DNA of 64,000 nt from Leptobrachium leishanense (GCA_009667805.1 CM019069.1:95639204-95703203), one strand, 5' to 3'. Numbered from the stretch's first letter, positions 21,626-31,850 are shown. Notes: generated by a model from the sequence alone, not told the origin. Numbers and translations: made by a program.

Positions 21626-24178
21626 ATGGTGGTGTACACCTACTATGACCGGGACACCCTGCGTGGGATGTTGGAGAACCGGGGAGGAACGCCGGGTAAC
21701 AAGAAAAGAAAGACCCTGATCAAGGAGCTGACTAGGATGGATCAGGACGAGGCGATGACGCCCGTCCCCAGCCCTGTCCACGCGGAGGTGGAGGAAGATG
21801 CTGGCCTCCGAGAGGTGCGGCGTCGGATTGCCCTGCTCGGGGATGCCCCAGCGACGGCGGACAGATGCCGGGTGATCCGGGAGTTCTACCGTGAGGTTGA
21901 ACAGGAAAAGGACCGCCAGCACGAGCTGCGGTTGGCAGAGCTCCGCGGAGCAGAGCCAGAAGATTGGAACCCCGAACCCTATCCTGTGGAACCCTGGGTC
22001 GAGGCTCACAGCTCGACTGGAGCTTCACCTGGGGAATCTGCAACCCCCAGTGACTACGCTTGCGGGACTCTCCGCTCGCCTGGAGCCTGTACTGAGGACG
22101 TCACTTATCCCTGCGACTCTCGGATGGAGACTCACAGCCCGCCTGGAGCTGCATCGGAGGACGCCACATTCCCCATTGAGGAGCGGTGCTCCTGCGCTGG
22201 CACCTTCGCCGACATGAAGGTCGTGTTGGCAAGAGAGCGGCAGGAGGGCCTGGAGCAGGACCAGAGGTCCACAGAGGAACTGTGGTACGAGGCCCTGGAC
22301 CATGAGCGGGACTGCCATGGTGCGTACATTCCTTCCGACGCTGTCGTCCATCGGGTGCAGTACGATGTGCGAGCAGCGTTCCTGCAAGGTCGGGCCCCAG
22401 AGGAGTGGGAGGCCAAGCTCCGGAGTCTGGTGCAACAGGAGATCGCACTGGACGCCGCGTACCACGCGCTCCGGTGGCTAACCGCCTCTCCGACAGCGCG
22501 CCCGATGGGAGGCAGTTCCATTGCAGGGCCTCGCTACGGAGGCACGGGGCTGCTCTACGAGGGCATGGCCGCCGACCCCGAGTTTGGAGAGGAGACCGAA
22601 GAACGGATGGAAGACATCCTGGAGCGACGGGAATTGGAGATCCCGTCAGACAGCAGGGACTCGGTGTTCGAGGAGCTGGAGTCCCTAGCCGAGCGAGAGT
22701 GGGAGCTCGAGGTGGCTTATCGAAGACTGTTGGACGGCGTTCCGCAGTCGAGCCTGAGCTCCCCGTGGTGGGACGGGTCGGCGGAGGAAGTCGACAGTCC
22801 CCAGGTTTGGGACCTATGGGAGGCCGAGGCGGACCCATGGGTGCCCGTGGGGGTTTCGACTGAGGAAGTTACCCCCTCCACCCCGCAAGAGGACAGGGTG
22901 GCCGAGGCCACGGGTCCAGCGGGGGAGGAGACGGATGGTCTCCCCGGGATGGGTTGTGCGCAACCATTGTTTGCCCCGGGGGGTGAAGTGACCATCCTTC
23001 CCCAAGGAGATCTCCAACCGGCGGAAGAGCTGGCTACGGGGCAGAGTGTCGCTGGCCTCTGCCCACTGCTTACAGTCCGCCAGGAGAAGCAGACAGATGG
23101 TTCCCCCGGGATGGGTTGTGCGCAACCGTTGTTTGCCCCGGGGGGTGAAGTAACCATCCTTCCCCAAGGAGATCTCCAACCAGCGGAAGAGCTGGCTACG
23201 GGGCAGAGTGTCGCTGGCCTCTGCCCACTGCTTACAGTCTGCCAAGAGGAGCAGACAGATGGTTCCCCCGGGATGGGTTGTGCGCAACCATTGACTGTCT
23301 CGGGGGAGGAAGAAACCATCCTCCCACAAAGAGATCCTCAACCAGCTGAAGAGCTGGCCACGGGGCAGAGCGCCGCTGGCCTCTGCCCACTACCCACAGT
23401 CTGCCAGGTGGAGCAGACGGATGGTCTCCCCGGGATGGGTTGTGCGCAACCATTGTTTGCCCCGGGGGGTGAAGTGACCATCCTTCCCCAAGGAGATTTC
23501 CACCCAGCGGAAGAGCTGACGCCAGGGCAGAGCGCCGCTGGCCTCTGCCCGTTTCTCACAACTTGCCCCGAGGGGCAGAGCGAGGATGACCCCGTGCAAC
23601 TGCTGTTGCATCCATTTGTCCTCCTCGTCGGCTACCAGGAAGAGCAGCCAGGTTTGGCTCTATTTGCTCCTTCAGTTGCCGTGTCAGTACTTGGCCATCC
23701 AGCGGAAGAGCTGGCAACGGGGCAGAGCGCCGCTGGCCTCTGCCCATTTTGGCAACCCTTGGGCTCGGGGGCCTCACGCAGCCGCGGTTCCGTCCCACGG
23801 CTGACCTGGGCACCCGGGGCGTGTGCATTTAGCACCCGGGTTCCCCGGGTGAGCGTTAACCCTGGAGGGGACACAGGAGGTACTCCGGCCCAGATGTATG
23901 TCCTCTCGCCCAGCCGGGGAAACCCTAAGGACATGGGGTCCCGACCAAGCTGGCACGGCCGCAAGGCCAAATGGAGAGGCCTGGTGACTCGGCCTCCCCA
24001 GACTGACTATGGGCCTGGGAGCACCGACTTCCCCGGTATGACCCGGTGGGGTCAGACCAGGTGCGTCGAACTGGGGGAGGGGGAGGAGTGTCACGGAATG
24101 GCCCAGCACCCTCAGCCAGGGGCGGTGCACAGTGACAGTGGTGGCTATGGACACTTGGGTGTGGTGGCACGCACCTAG
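21626..24178 (+). CDS. 850-aa Gag-like protein with tandem repeats, non-autonomous LTR element
   Basis: This is the only long frame of the element, and it is uninterrupted. The ATG at 21626 is the first in frame after the primer site. Residues about 6-36 (YYDRDTLRGMLENRGG, then a basic KKRKTLIKEL) resemble a SAP-like helix-turn-helix of the kind that opens Gag in several fish and amphibian Gypsy elements. Residues 40-420 are Glu/Ala-rich with heptad-like stretches and pairs of Ser/Pro-rich linkers. Residues about 436-651 are four exact-length 54-residue repeats, each with GMGCAQPL and PAEELATGQS, followed by looser copies. I see no CCHC knuckle, DSG protease or RT motif. The last 30 codons are encoded by the 3' LTR. 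It probably serves as a structural or packaging protein, but this is inference. A chance ORF is unlikely at this length. Confidence 0.75.
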   Translation: MVVYTYYDRDTLRGMLENRGGTPGNKKRKTLIKELTRMDQDEAMTPVPSPVHAEVEEDAGLREVRRRIALLGDAPATADRCRVIREFYREVEQEKDRQHELRLAELRGAEPEDWNPEPYPVEPWVEAHSSTGASPGESATPSDYACGTLRSPGACTEDVTYPCDSRMETHSPPGAASEDATFPIEERCSCAGTFADMKVVLARERQEGLEQDQRSTEELWYEALDHERDCHGAYIPSDAVVHRVQYDVRAAFLQGRAPEEWEAKLRSLVQQEIALDAAYHALRWLTASPTARPMGGSSIAGPRYGGTGLLYEGMAADPEFGEETEERMEDILERRELEIPSDSRDSVFEELESLAEREWELEVAYRRLLDGVPQSSLSSPWWDGSAEEVDSPQVWDLWEAEADPWVPVGVSTEEVTPSTPQEDRVAEATGPAGEETDGLPGMGCAQPLFAPGGEVTILPQGDLQPAEELATGQSVAGLCPLLTVRQEKQTDGSPGMGCAQPLFAPGGEVTILPQGDLQPAEELATGQSVAGLCPLLTVCQEEQTDGSPGMGCAQPLTVSGEEETILPQRDPQPAEELATGQSAAGLCPLPTVCQVEQTDGLPGMGCAQPLFAPGGEVTILPQGDFHPAEELTPGQSAAGLCPFLTTCPEGQSEDDPVQLLLHPFVLLVGYQEEQPGLALFAPSVAVSVLGHPAEELATGQSAAGLCPFWQPLGSGASRSRGSVPRLTWAPGACAFSTRVPRVSVNPGGDTGGTPAQMYVLSPSRGNPKDMGSRPSWHGRKAKWRGLVTRPPQTDYGPGSTDFPGMTRWGQTRCVELGEGEECHGMAQHPQPGAVHSDSGGYGHLGVVART
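22931..23578 (+). repeat. Four 162-bp in-frame tandem repeats
   Basis: Repeat starts are at 22931, 23093, 23255 and 23417, exactly 162 bp apart. The differences are substitutions only, so the frame is kept. Degenerate further copies follow to about 23760. Confidence 0.9.
24073..24088 (+). promoter_or_regulatory. Polypurine tract
   Basis: A run of G with two A interruptions, GGGGGAGGGGGAGGAG, ends directly at the 3' LTR. This is where plus-strand priming is expected. Confidence 0.85.
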
Positions 24179-25172
24179 TTTTACAAGTACTTTTATTTAG
24201 ATGTGATATTGTGTGGTGTAATAAAGTGTTCCCCGTTGGTTTATTGCGTAATGTATTTTCCCTTTGTCTGCCACGCCCGCCGCCATTTTCTGATCACCTC
24301 GTGGTCCAGATCAGAATACTCGGATCGTAAAATGGCCGAATCGGCAACTCCCCGATTCGTAACGGCCAATACGAATCGGGGCCAGGGTGCCTCCTGCCAG
24401 CGAGGGCCAATGGGACTTGTGTGGGCGGGCAGGGATCCCCATTGTATTCATAAGTGTGTAAAGTGATAAATGCGTGTGTTGTGGAAAATAAAGGCAGATT
24501 TTGCAGTGCATCCAGCTTTGACTGATGTGTCTTTGTCTCCGCCGTACTTTCGCATCTGAGCGTCCCCCGCGATCTCAGGGTACGGTGACCCCCACGATAC
24601 GATACGAATCGAGCGCTCTGCCCCTGCATCGTGTATCAGGGCAGAGGCGCTGCGTATGAAGATTCGGTTCCCAGATTGCTTGGCAGAGATCCGAACCGAA
24701 GGGCGCGGCCGTGTACCGCGCTCCGGTATTGCGAGGGATTGCGGTAAGATCCGAATCCCTCGCCCAACCCGGCAGATCCGAAGATTCCTTCATTCCCGAT
24801 CCGATCCGAAAAGTCATCCGCTGAAGATCCGACTATTTACCCGCACCGCGATCGGAAACGTTTCCCGCAAGATCCGAAACGTTTCCCGCATCCGATACGA
24901 ATATTCCTCCGCGGCAGAACCGATCTCCACGGACGTCCCACACCCGTAAGGTCAGTGAACCAGTTGCTCGGGACGCTGAGTGCTGTATGGCTCAGTGGTC
25001 GGACTGGTTCTAGGCAGGGGTCCCCTCCACCGCCCGCTAACCCCTTCCCGGGGTCACGCCAGGCCGCACGAGACGCCGAGTGCGCGCCACTCGGTAGTCG
25101 GGCCAGCGGTAAGCGACGGGGTCACGCAGATTGAGCACACCCGCAGGCGGAACAACATCCCATTCCGTCATA
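24089..25172 (+). repeat. 3' LTR of the pol-less LTR element
   Basis: Same length (1084 bp) as the 5' LTR, with differences at 24229, 24604 and 24704. It encodes the last codons and stop of the 850-aa frame. AATAAA is at 24487. Confidence 0.9.
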
Positions 25173-25267
25173 GACGTCATATTGAACCCTATGGATTAGG
25201 AATGGGATGTCACTTAAGTTCATATGGGAGTCAAGGGAGGTGAGCGTATACTTTTGGCAATATAGTG

Positions 25268-26161
25268 TGTATATATATATATATACGTACATTAGTTGCA
25301 AATTTTGTATATACATTATTTATGTATGTCAATTATTTCATATGCTTATTATTGGCACTTCTGTATTTGGGGTGTTTGTTGTGTAATAAGGTTTTTTGTT
25401 TTCAGACCTCACAGGTCTCTGACCTGGACTTGGGACGCAAAGGGTTAATGAGGGTCCCCCTGAGGCTTTACGTCTGCCTGCCAACCACCTTTATGAACAC
25501 TGCCATTAATAAAGGAGCAACTAGATGGGATTCGCCTTCTTGGAACTGTCGGTTTTTAATTAGCGAGATTCGCCGGGTCTCCCGCATGTGAAATGGGTTA
25601 AGATTGAACTCCAGAAACTCTCATGTGCCCTATTGAGCTTATTCCGCCATCTTTATTTTTGGGCTTACAGGCTATTACATGTGGAAAGAGGAAGGCAGCC
25701 CCAATTGAAGCTGCATCCAACCATGAAGGATTTTAACAGCAGGTGTCTTCAGAGAGGTAATGGAGGTCTGATTTGTCTTGTGCATTAGTCATTACCTGTT
25801 TTGTATATAAACATGTTGATGTATGAGGATCATTGGGAGCATTCACACTGAGACTTTGCCCTGAATCGTTTGTGGTTTATCTGCCTCTCCATATTAAGTA
25901 AATTGGCTACACAAGTGGGCCAGCTTTCAGCAACTTTGGTGGTTGTCTTGTTTTTTGCATTGCTTATTAATGTTATATTAGAATAAATAATTTCTTCTTT
26001 GCTCAAAACGCATTTTTGCTGTTGATGTTCAAAAGCAAATGGCTTTTCAAGATTTTGCTGTGTGTTTTAATGCATTATCTAAATTGCGAGTTTAAAAATA
26101 AACCCCACTAAAATAATAAAGAAGGGAAACTCCCATACAGTATTGATTTATTCAAGAACTT
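25268..26161. other. No gene recognised
   Basis: A short TA microsatellite follows the Tc1 end; the rest shows no repeat ends or supportable exon. Confidence 0.5.
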
Positions 26162-26164
26162 TTA

Positions 26165-26624
26165 GGCTAATGTCAGACGAACGCTTTCTCTGCGCACTCT
26201 GCGTGCGTGCACAATGGATGGCCGTACTGACGGAAGATACTGTACACGGTCCGTTTTGTTGACAGACGTAGAAAAAACAAAGGGAATTATCGAAACAAAA
26301 TTAATATGAGAAATGATAAAAATTTGAAAAGGTTCTGAAAAGCCATTTTATGCGTCAAGGTGCTGGACGTCGCAAATGCGCTGCGTCTGACATCTCATCA
26401 TGCACACAGAACGCTACGCGGACGTGGCGCACTCTGCGCGTCCGTGGTAGCAGTTTAACGTTCTTGCCTATTTTGTGTCCGTTTGCCTTAGTGCCTTGTG
26501 CGTGCGCAGTTCGGTGCGCACGTACTTCGCGTGTGGGTCTCTATTGATCATGATTCTATGCTACGACGGACGTTAAACGGTGCAGCAACACGGACGTGAT
26601 CACTGCGTTCGACTGACACAGGCC
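26165..26624. mobile_element. PIF/Harbinger-type MITE, copy 3
   Basis: GGCTAATGTCAGACGAACGC at the left and GACTGACACAGGCC at the right, with TTA on both sides (26162-26164 and 26625-26627). CG-rich interior, no coding sequence. Same end type as 264-690. Confidence 0.75.
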
Positions 26625-26627
26625 TTA

Positions 26628-27424
26628 CTCTCCTGCAACCCCATGATCTATTTGATGGAAGGTGCTTGTAGCAATATTGTGAGTGAGTAAATGCAGCCAG
26701 TTCTTCTGCATTCAGAAATTTGAATTTGTGATCGATAATGGCTATTACAGATTTTGTTTGGGGGTGGCTTTTATTGAAGCTCAACAATTTGCATTAAGCA
26801 GTATCAAATGTATTTTTCTTCAGCCTGGGATGTAGAGTAAAATGGGACTTTTTACCATTAAACTTGATAATAATTATTAAAGCTAAAGTCTCATGTGCTG
26901 ATGTACATGTCTAAATCCATTCCCTCTGAGTGCTATTTCAAGACAATGAGAATTTAAATTTTAATAAGGGTTAAACTTTAATTACGGTTTATAAGCTCCG
27001 ACAATTTCCCTCTCCAAGGCAACTTTAGATCAGTAGCATTCAACAGAGATATCTCAGCCTGCCAAATATAGAGCACCGCTGCTATATATAGGTAAAATTT
27101 GGCATTAATAAGAGCATTAAAAAAAGGAGCTCTCACAGGCGTTAATGATGGATGATTTTAATACGTTTCATACTTTAATCTGGGCACCTTTTCTACAATA
27201 TCAAGCAATCAGTTGTGAGACAAAAATCAATCACAAAATCATTCATTATTAGGACAACTACATTTTTGTAGCTAGTTATTTTTTCCTCGGTTTTACTTGA
27301 CTCGTTAAAATAGCTTCAATTGGGAGCTAACAGAATGTCAGAAACCTGCAACCATTTTCACAAATATGAGAAATAGATGATCCTGACCTGCAACTCAACT
27401 GCTCATCACCCAAAACGTGCAGTC
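26628..27424. other. No gene recognised
   Basis: AT-rich DNA with no recognised element or exon. Confidence 0.5.
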
Positions 27425-27427
27425 TTA

Positions 27428-27563
27428 GGCTACGGGCTCACGAGCACACTGAGTGTGTACGTGCGACCGAACTTCCCTGCGTCTGTCACAGCTTTGGGAT
27501 GGATTGACAGGAAGGGCCACACTCTCACGGACATTCCTTCCGGTCTGAAAAATGCCCGTAGCC
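27428..27563. mobile_element. Short PIF/Harbinger-type MITE
   Basis: A 136-bp element starting GGCTACGGGCTCACG and ending AATGCCCGTAGCC, with exact TTA duplications (27425-27427 and 27564-27566). The ends resemble the 26-kb MITE only in the first bases, so it is a separate family. Confidence 0.75.
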
Positions 27564-27566
27564 TTA

Positions 27567-28365
27567 ACCTTTAGAGTGAAATGTACTTTCCATGTAACAA
27601 TTATTGTACCGACACATCCTTTTTTACATTTATCCCACAGTTCTTGATGACTGCAGGCTTGTTTGTCATGGTCCTCGCCATCGACACCGCAAAAAGGCCC
27701 AAACTAATGCTGCTCCCGAGTACCGAGGCAGCTCCTTTCTTGCAAAATCAATCCTAGTGCTTTATGCTCACCTGACTAGCCACAATAAAAGGCAATGCTT
27801 CTTTCTATTCGGTGTTCATTCATTTGCAGCTCCTACAGCAAACGCACACCCAAGCCTGGAGTGCTGCAGAATTTCAGACCTGAGTCTGCTTCCCCAGCCT
27901 TCTGTGTTGATTCCCATGGTTCCTCGCACTCTCCAAGCCTCCAGATCCTCAAGTGCTCTATGTTGTATTTCTCCAAGGCTCCCTTGTGTCTCCTGCATTT
28001 CCAACCATGGTCAGTCCTTTTCCCCCATTACCCTGTTAGCCATAAACTGGTTTATACCTCATCAGCCTGTTAACTACCTCCACCCTTTTCAGCATGCAAG
28101 TGATACTGCACGTTGGCCATGCAAAACACTGTGGCCGGTCCCCAGCCGGTGCCAGAATCAGACATTGTTAGAGCAGTTTTTTTTTAAAAAAAAATAACAA
28201 TAATAATAATAATTGTTTTATGTTGAACCAGTTCAGGTACCAGTTTATCTTGCCAAACAAAGTAGGACACATGAATTTAGCTTTGCTAAGTAATTGCAAA
28301 CTATGAAACTTGATCACTAGATGTCCTGACTCCTCATCACTACCTTATGGATTATGTTTTCTTAC
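27567..28365. other. Unassigned sequence next to the exon
   Basis: A 197-codon plus-strand frame at 27604-28197 has no motif, low-complexity sequence at its end and no repeat match in the window, so I do not call it. This is intron 3' of the minus-strand exon. Confidence 0.4.
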
Positions 28366-28445
28366 CATCACTTTGACCTTCTCTTTTTAGCATCTGGACA
28401 GCACCAACATACTTCTTAAGTTGCACTTTCAACACTTCATTTTCC
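28366..28445 (-). CDS. SNX29: Internal exon of a sorting nexin 29-like gene
   Basis: On the minus strand an acceptor (pyrimidine-rich TCTAATCTTTCTGTTGGCAG) is followed by 80 coding bases and a donor ATG|GTAAGA. Phase is 1+78+1, and one frame is open, giving ENEVLKVQLKKYVGAVQMLK followed by REGQSD. From memory this matches the coiled-coil segment between the RUN and PX domains of sorting nexin 29, where mammals have a nearly identical stretch. SNX29 is a large gene with very long introns, which fits the transposon-filled surroundings. I found no neighbouring exon in the window. The exon has no stops or frame breaks. The gene name rests on recall of one 26-residue peptide and needs a protein search. 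Confidence 0.72.
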
Positions 28446-28874
28446 CTGCCAACAGAAAGATTAGACATTAAAATAAGACAGACAATATTGGTCCCTTAGC
28501 AATAAAGGAATTGTGTGCAATGGTTATAGAAGATACATACAATATATATATTATAGATTAGGTAGGCCGTGTTAGTCTAGATGCCAAAATCACGAGTATA
28601 GCAGTCTGTAGTGATACCTTTTTTATTGGACTAACGTTTAGACATGTGCATTCGTTTTAGTACTAAAACGATTTAGTCTGAATTTTGGGATAATTTAGTT
28701 TTCGTATGACTCAAGAGATATGAAACTGCTCAGTACAAAAAACGAAAGAAACTAAAATAAGATGCACTACATTTTAGTTTCAGTCCTTTTTGTGATATTA
28801 CATTGATGAGTGAAGGAGACCAGCAATGAAGAGAGCAACATCCGAAGTTCTGCACCCTCCACATGCCAATGCAG

Positions 28875-29195
28875 TAGGATGTTCTATACAGAGAGGGGCA
28901 TTAATTAATGCAGGAGGATGTTCTATACATTATACAGAGAGGGGTATTAATGCAGGAGGATGTTCTATACAGAGAGGGGCATTAATTAATGCAGGAGGAT
29001 GTTCTATACATTATACAGAGAGGGGTATTAATGCAGGAGGATTTTATATACAATATACAGAGAAAGGTATAACTTGAGGAGGATGTTCTATACAGAGAGG
29101 GACATTAATTAATGCAGGAGGATGTTCTATACATTATACAGAGAGGGATATTAATTAATGCAGGAGGATGTTCTAAACATTATACAGAGAGGAGC
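28875..29195. repeat. Minisatellite, about 36-46 bp units
   Basis: About eight units built around GCAGGAGGATGTTCTATACA and GAGAGGGGCATTAATTAAT, with or without an internal TTATACA. It lies inside the hAT MITE. Confidence 0.85.
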
Positions 29196-29249
29196 CTTTT
29201 TTTTTTAGCCCTTAAAATCCAGTGGCTGTGAGCGCTGAGATCGGCTGCT

Positions 29250-29630
29250 TGTTATATGATCTCTCAGTACAATGTATCAGGCTCAGCTGTTACAGTAACT
29301 GACTGTAACAGTGCTCAGAGTTTCAGTAAAACAAGGAAATAATATTGTTCTAATCTCTTATATATAAAAATATTATTTACTAGTTTTACTGAAACTCTGA
29401 GCACTGTGATGAGCAGTAGTCAGTTACTGTAACAGCTTTGCTTGACACGGGCAGTATTACAATGTTGGTGCTAACTTAACCAGAGCTGTTGTAAACTGAA
29501 AACCTCCATAGGCTATAATGGCTCTGGGAAGTAAGTTTACAACAGCTCTGGTTAAGTTAGCACCAACTAAGTAATATGGCCAACATTGTGCTGAGAGTGA
29601 GAGATACTGTAACAAGCAACGATCTCAGCC
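29250..29630. repeat. Two nested fold-backs inside the hAT MITE
   Basis: AGTTACTGTAACAG and GAGTTTCAGTAAAAC return inverted after about 100 bp. A second pair is GTTGGTGCTAACTTAACCAG with its inverse at about 29552-29571. Confidence 0.8.
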
Positions 29631-29814
29631 GTCTGAGGAGCCACTACAATAGTAATTGTATCCACTGGTTTTCGGATGAATGAAATTAGTTTTCATACTA
29701 AAGAACTGAAAACGAATTTCTTTAGCAACTAAATAAATTGCATTTTAGGATTAATCCATTAGTTCAAAACGAAATTTTGTACTGTGCACATGTCTACTAA
29801 CGTTACATTTAAAG

Positions 29815-29851
29815 TACAAGCTTTCGAGAGTGATCCTCCCTTCGTCAGATA
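29815..29851 (-). ncRNA. Hammerhead ribozyme motif, left arm
   Basis: On the minus strand: CTGACGA, A, stem II GGGAG/CTCTC with loop GATCA, then GAAA. A palindromic stem III AGCT and cleavage base T follow. Stem I is TAT/GTA with one wobble pair. Same layout as the right-arm copy. Confidence 0.55.
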
Positions 29852-30458
29852 TAGAAATTTACTGATCAGAATGGTAGAATTAAACATTGGGACATTCATA
29901 GGGCGCACAGTTGGGGGTGTTCGATGTTGTACATCGCCAAATGGCATGGTCAGAGGGGGAAACCGCCCCCCCCCCAGCAAAAAGAGCATTTAATTGTCTC
30001 AGGCACATAAGACAACAGTAATGAAATCATGTCCACTTCAAAGGGAACAAAACAAACAAAAAAAAACCCACATAACAGTGAGTATGGGGAAGACACAGAA
30101 AAATAGTAAAATAAAAAAAAAAGAGAGAGAATACCAAGCCCCAACCATTCATTATATTCATAATTCTGGTTGGGGCTTGGTATTCTCTCTTTTTTATTTT
30201 ATTTTATTATTTTTCTGGGTCTTCCCCATCCTCACTGTTATGTGTTTTTTTTTTTGTTTGTTTTGTTCCCTTTGAAGTGGACATGATTTCATCACTGTTG
30301 TCTTATGTGCCTGAGACAATTAAATGCTCTTTTTGCTGTTGTTTTTTTTCCCCCCTCTGACCATGCCATTTGGCGATGTACAACATCTAACACCCCCAAC
30401 TGTGCGCCCTATGAATGTCCCAATGTTTAATTCTACCATTCTGATCAGTAAGCTTCTA

Positions 30459-30495
30459 TACCTGACGAAGGGAGGATCACTCTCGAAAGCTTGTA
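30459..30495 (+). ncRNA. Hammerhead ribozyme motif, right arm
   Basis: CTGACGA (30462-30468), stem II GGGAG (30470-30474) with CTCTC (30480-30484), GAAA (30485-30488), palindromic AGCT (30488-30491), cleavage base T30492. Stem I pairs TAC with GTA. The hammerhead consensus residues are all present. Confidence 0.6.
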
Positions 30496-30501
30496 CTTTA
30501 A

Positions 30502-31722
30502 CCCTTTCGCTGCTGAGGCTTTTCCCGCCTCTGTGCTGAGCTCATTTTTACCGATTTTGCTCATCATGTTTAAATGCATTTTGAAGGCTTATTTTAGTAT
30601 ATGACCCAGACATATTATATATCGTTCTTTCCGGCAGACTCGGCAGATTCATAATATGTCATTATTATATGTATACGTCATGACCTGTCTGTATATTATA
30701 ACAAAAAATGCAATAAAATATGAATTTTCAATAATTTACAACGTGTTTTTTTTTCACATTTTAACATGCGAGCAATTGTGGTTATATTTTGTATGGGGTG
30801 CGCTTGTTAAAAAAATTAGAGATGGGGTCTCGTTACATTTTGTTTTGGGGAAAATTACGCGATTTTTAACAAACGCACCGCATACAAAATTCGTTAGTGC
30901 AGCATCATTGTTCACATTATAATTGAAATGGGAACAATATTGCTGCATTAACAAACCAAAAAAAGAAAAAAAAAAACTTGTTTATTTTTTTTATAATTTT
31001 TTTTAAAAAAAATTTTATTTTTATTTTTAATTTTTTTTAAAAAACTTTTTCATAGTCAAGTTTGGTATTGTTGGAACAGCCATGCTCTGGCCGATCCAAC
31101 AATACCAAACATTAACCCTAACTGCCACGGATCGGGAGATAGGGGGTTCCAATGAACCCCCTATCTCCACCATTGGTGGCAGTTAGGGGTTAACTCAAAG
31201 ACTGGCGTCATCGTGCTATGCACAATGACGCCAGTCCTCAGGGGGCATTCCCGGAAGCTTGGACGACATCCAAGATGTCGGCCAGCTCCGGGAAAGGATC
31301 ACGAACCGGCGCTTTTCGGCGCCGATTCGTGATCCGGCCCCCATGGGGTTAATGCCAGGTACCATTTGGAAGGGTAGGCTGTGCCCTTCCAAACGGTGCC
31401 TGGGTTAACCCCCTGCACGCCGCCGATCGGGAGGGAGAGAGGTCCGAAGGACCTCCCCCCTCCCTTTCAGGCGCCTCCTACGCACATGCAGGGGGGCGCC
31501 TGAATTAGGTGTCATCGCGCCCCCGCGATGACACCTAATTACTCCGGCGGCGGTTCAGGGTGCTGGGCTGACATCGAGGATGTCAGCCCGCACCGGGGGG
31601 GCAGCGATCGGCCAGAAACCGGCCGAACGCTGACCCCAAAGAGAGGACGCACTCAACGCGTCCACCGCATGGCACGCTACATGCGGTTGGACGTGCTGAG
31701 CGCGTCCACCGCAGCGAAAGGG
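30502..31722. mobile_element. TTAA MITE, family T1, copy 3 (longest)
   Basis: CCCTTTCGCTGCTGAGG at the left and the inverse CCGCAGCGAAAGGG at the right, with TTAA at 30498-30501 and 31723-31726. Comparison with the left Penelope arm shows a single TTAA in the empty site, confirming the duplication. The GC-rich part includes several inverted blocks, and the AT-rich part is shared with copies 1 and 2. Confidence 0.85.
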
Positions 31723-31782
31723 TTAAATGTAACGTTAGTCCAATAAAACAGGTATCACTACAGACCGCTATACTCGTGATTT

Positions 31783-31850
31783 ATATATATATATATATAT
31801 ATACACACACATATAAACATATATATATATACACACACATATAAACATAT
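31783..31850. repeat. TA/CA microsatellite
   Basis: Runs of TA with two interspersed CACACACATATAAACAT blocks, directly after the Penelope-type arm. Confidence 0.85.

Larger units (their letters stand above)
20491..25172 (+). mobile_element. Young non-autonomous LTR retrotransposon with one 850-codon ORF and no pol
   Basis: Two 1084-bp LTRs in direct orientation enclose 2514 bp, with exact 5-bp target duplications GACGT (20486-20490 and 25173-25177). The LTRs differ at three positions that I found and have no length difference. A primer site, a polypurine tract and one long ORF are present. There is no protease, reverse transcriptase, RNase H or integrase in any frame, so it must borrow them. 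A tRNA-Leu primer and a SAP-like Gag start suggest a Gypsy/Metaviridae partner. The chromodomain Gypsy at 48 kb has unrelated LTRs and no tRNA primer site, so it is probably not the partner. Confidence 0.9.
19332..25267 (+). mobile_element. Tc1-like transposon, copy B, split by an LTR retrotransposon
   Basis: The left end CACTATATTGCCAAAAATAT follows TA at 19330-19331, and the right end is CTTTTGGCAATATAGTG. Removing the LTR element at 20491-25172 leaves about 1.25 kb, a normal Tc1 size. The right flank is TG rather than TA, so the right duplication has mutated. Confidence 0.85.
28639..29796. mobile_element. hAT-type MITE, 1158 bp
   Basis: The terminal inverted repeat TAGACATGTGCA / TGCACATGTCTA is flanked by exact 8-bp duplications CTAACGTT (28631-28638 and 29797-29804). 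The interior contains a minisatellite and two large fold-backs. No transposase. Confidence 0.88.
28556..31788. mobile_element. Penelope-type inverted repeat pair, interrupted twice
   Basis: The outer arms (28590-28638 and 31730-31782) are inverse copies containing CGTTAGTCCAATAAAA and CACTACAGACNGCTATACTC. The inner arms run from 29797 and 30501 to a centre near 30150. The left arm is split by a hAT MITE (28639-29796) and the right arm by a TTAA MITE (30502-31722). Each arm carries a hammerhead motif. There is no reverse transcriptase. The left edge lies only about 110 bp from the SNX29-like exon. Confidence 0.75.

Noticed and set aside
22101..23970. Large antisense frames opposite the retroelement ORF
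   Set aside because: GC-rich repeats open several frames by composition. The plus-strand frame has the right position after the primer site and runs the full internal length.
27604..28197. 197-codon plus-strand frame
   Set aside because: No recognisable domain, a low-complexity end, and it runs opposite to the SNX29-like exon with no splice signals of its own that I trust.
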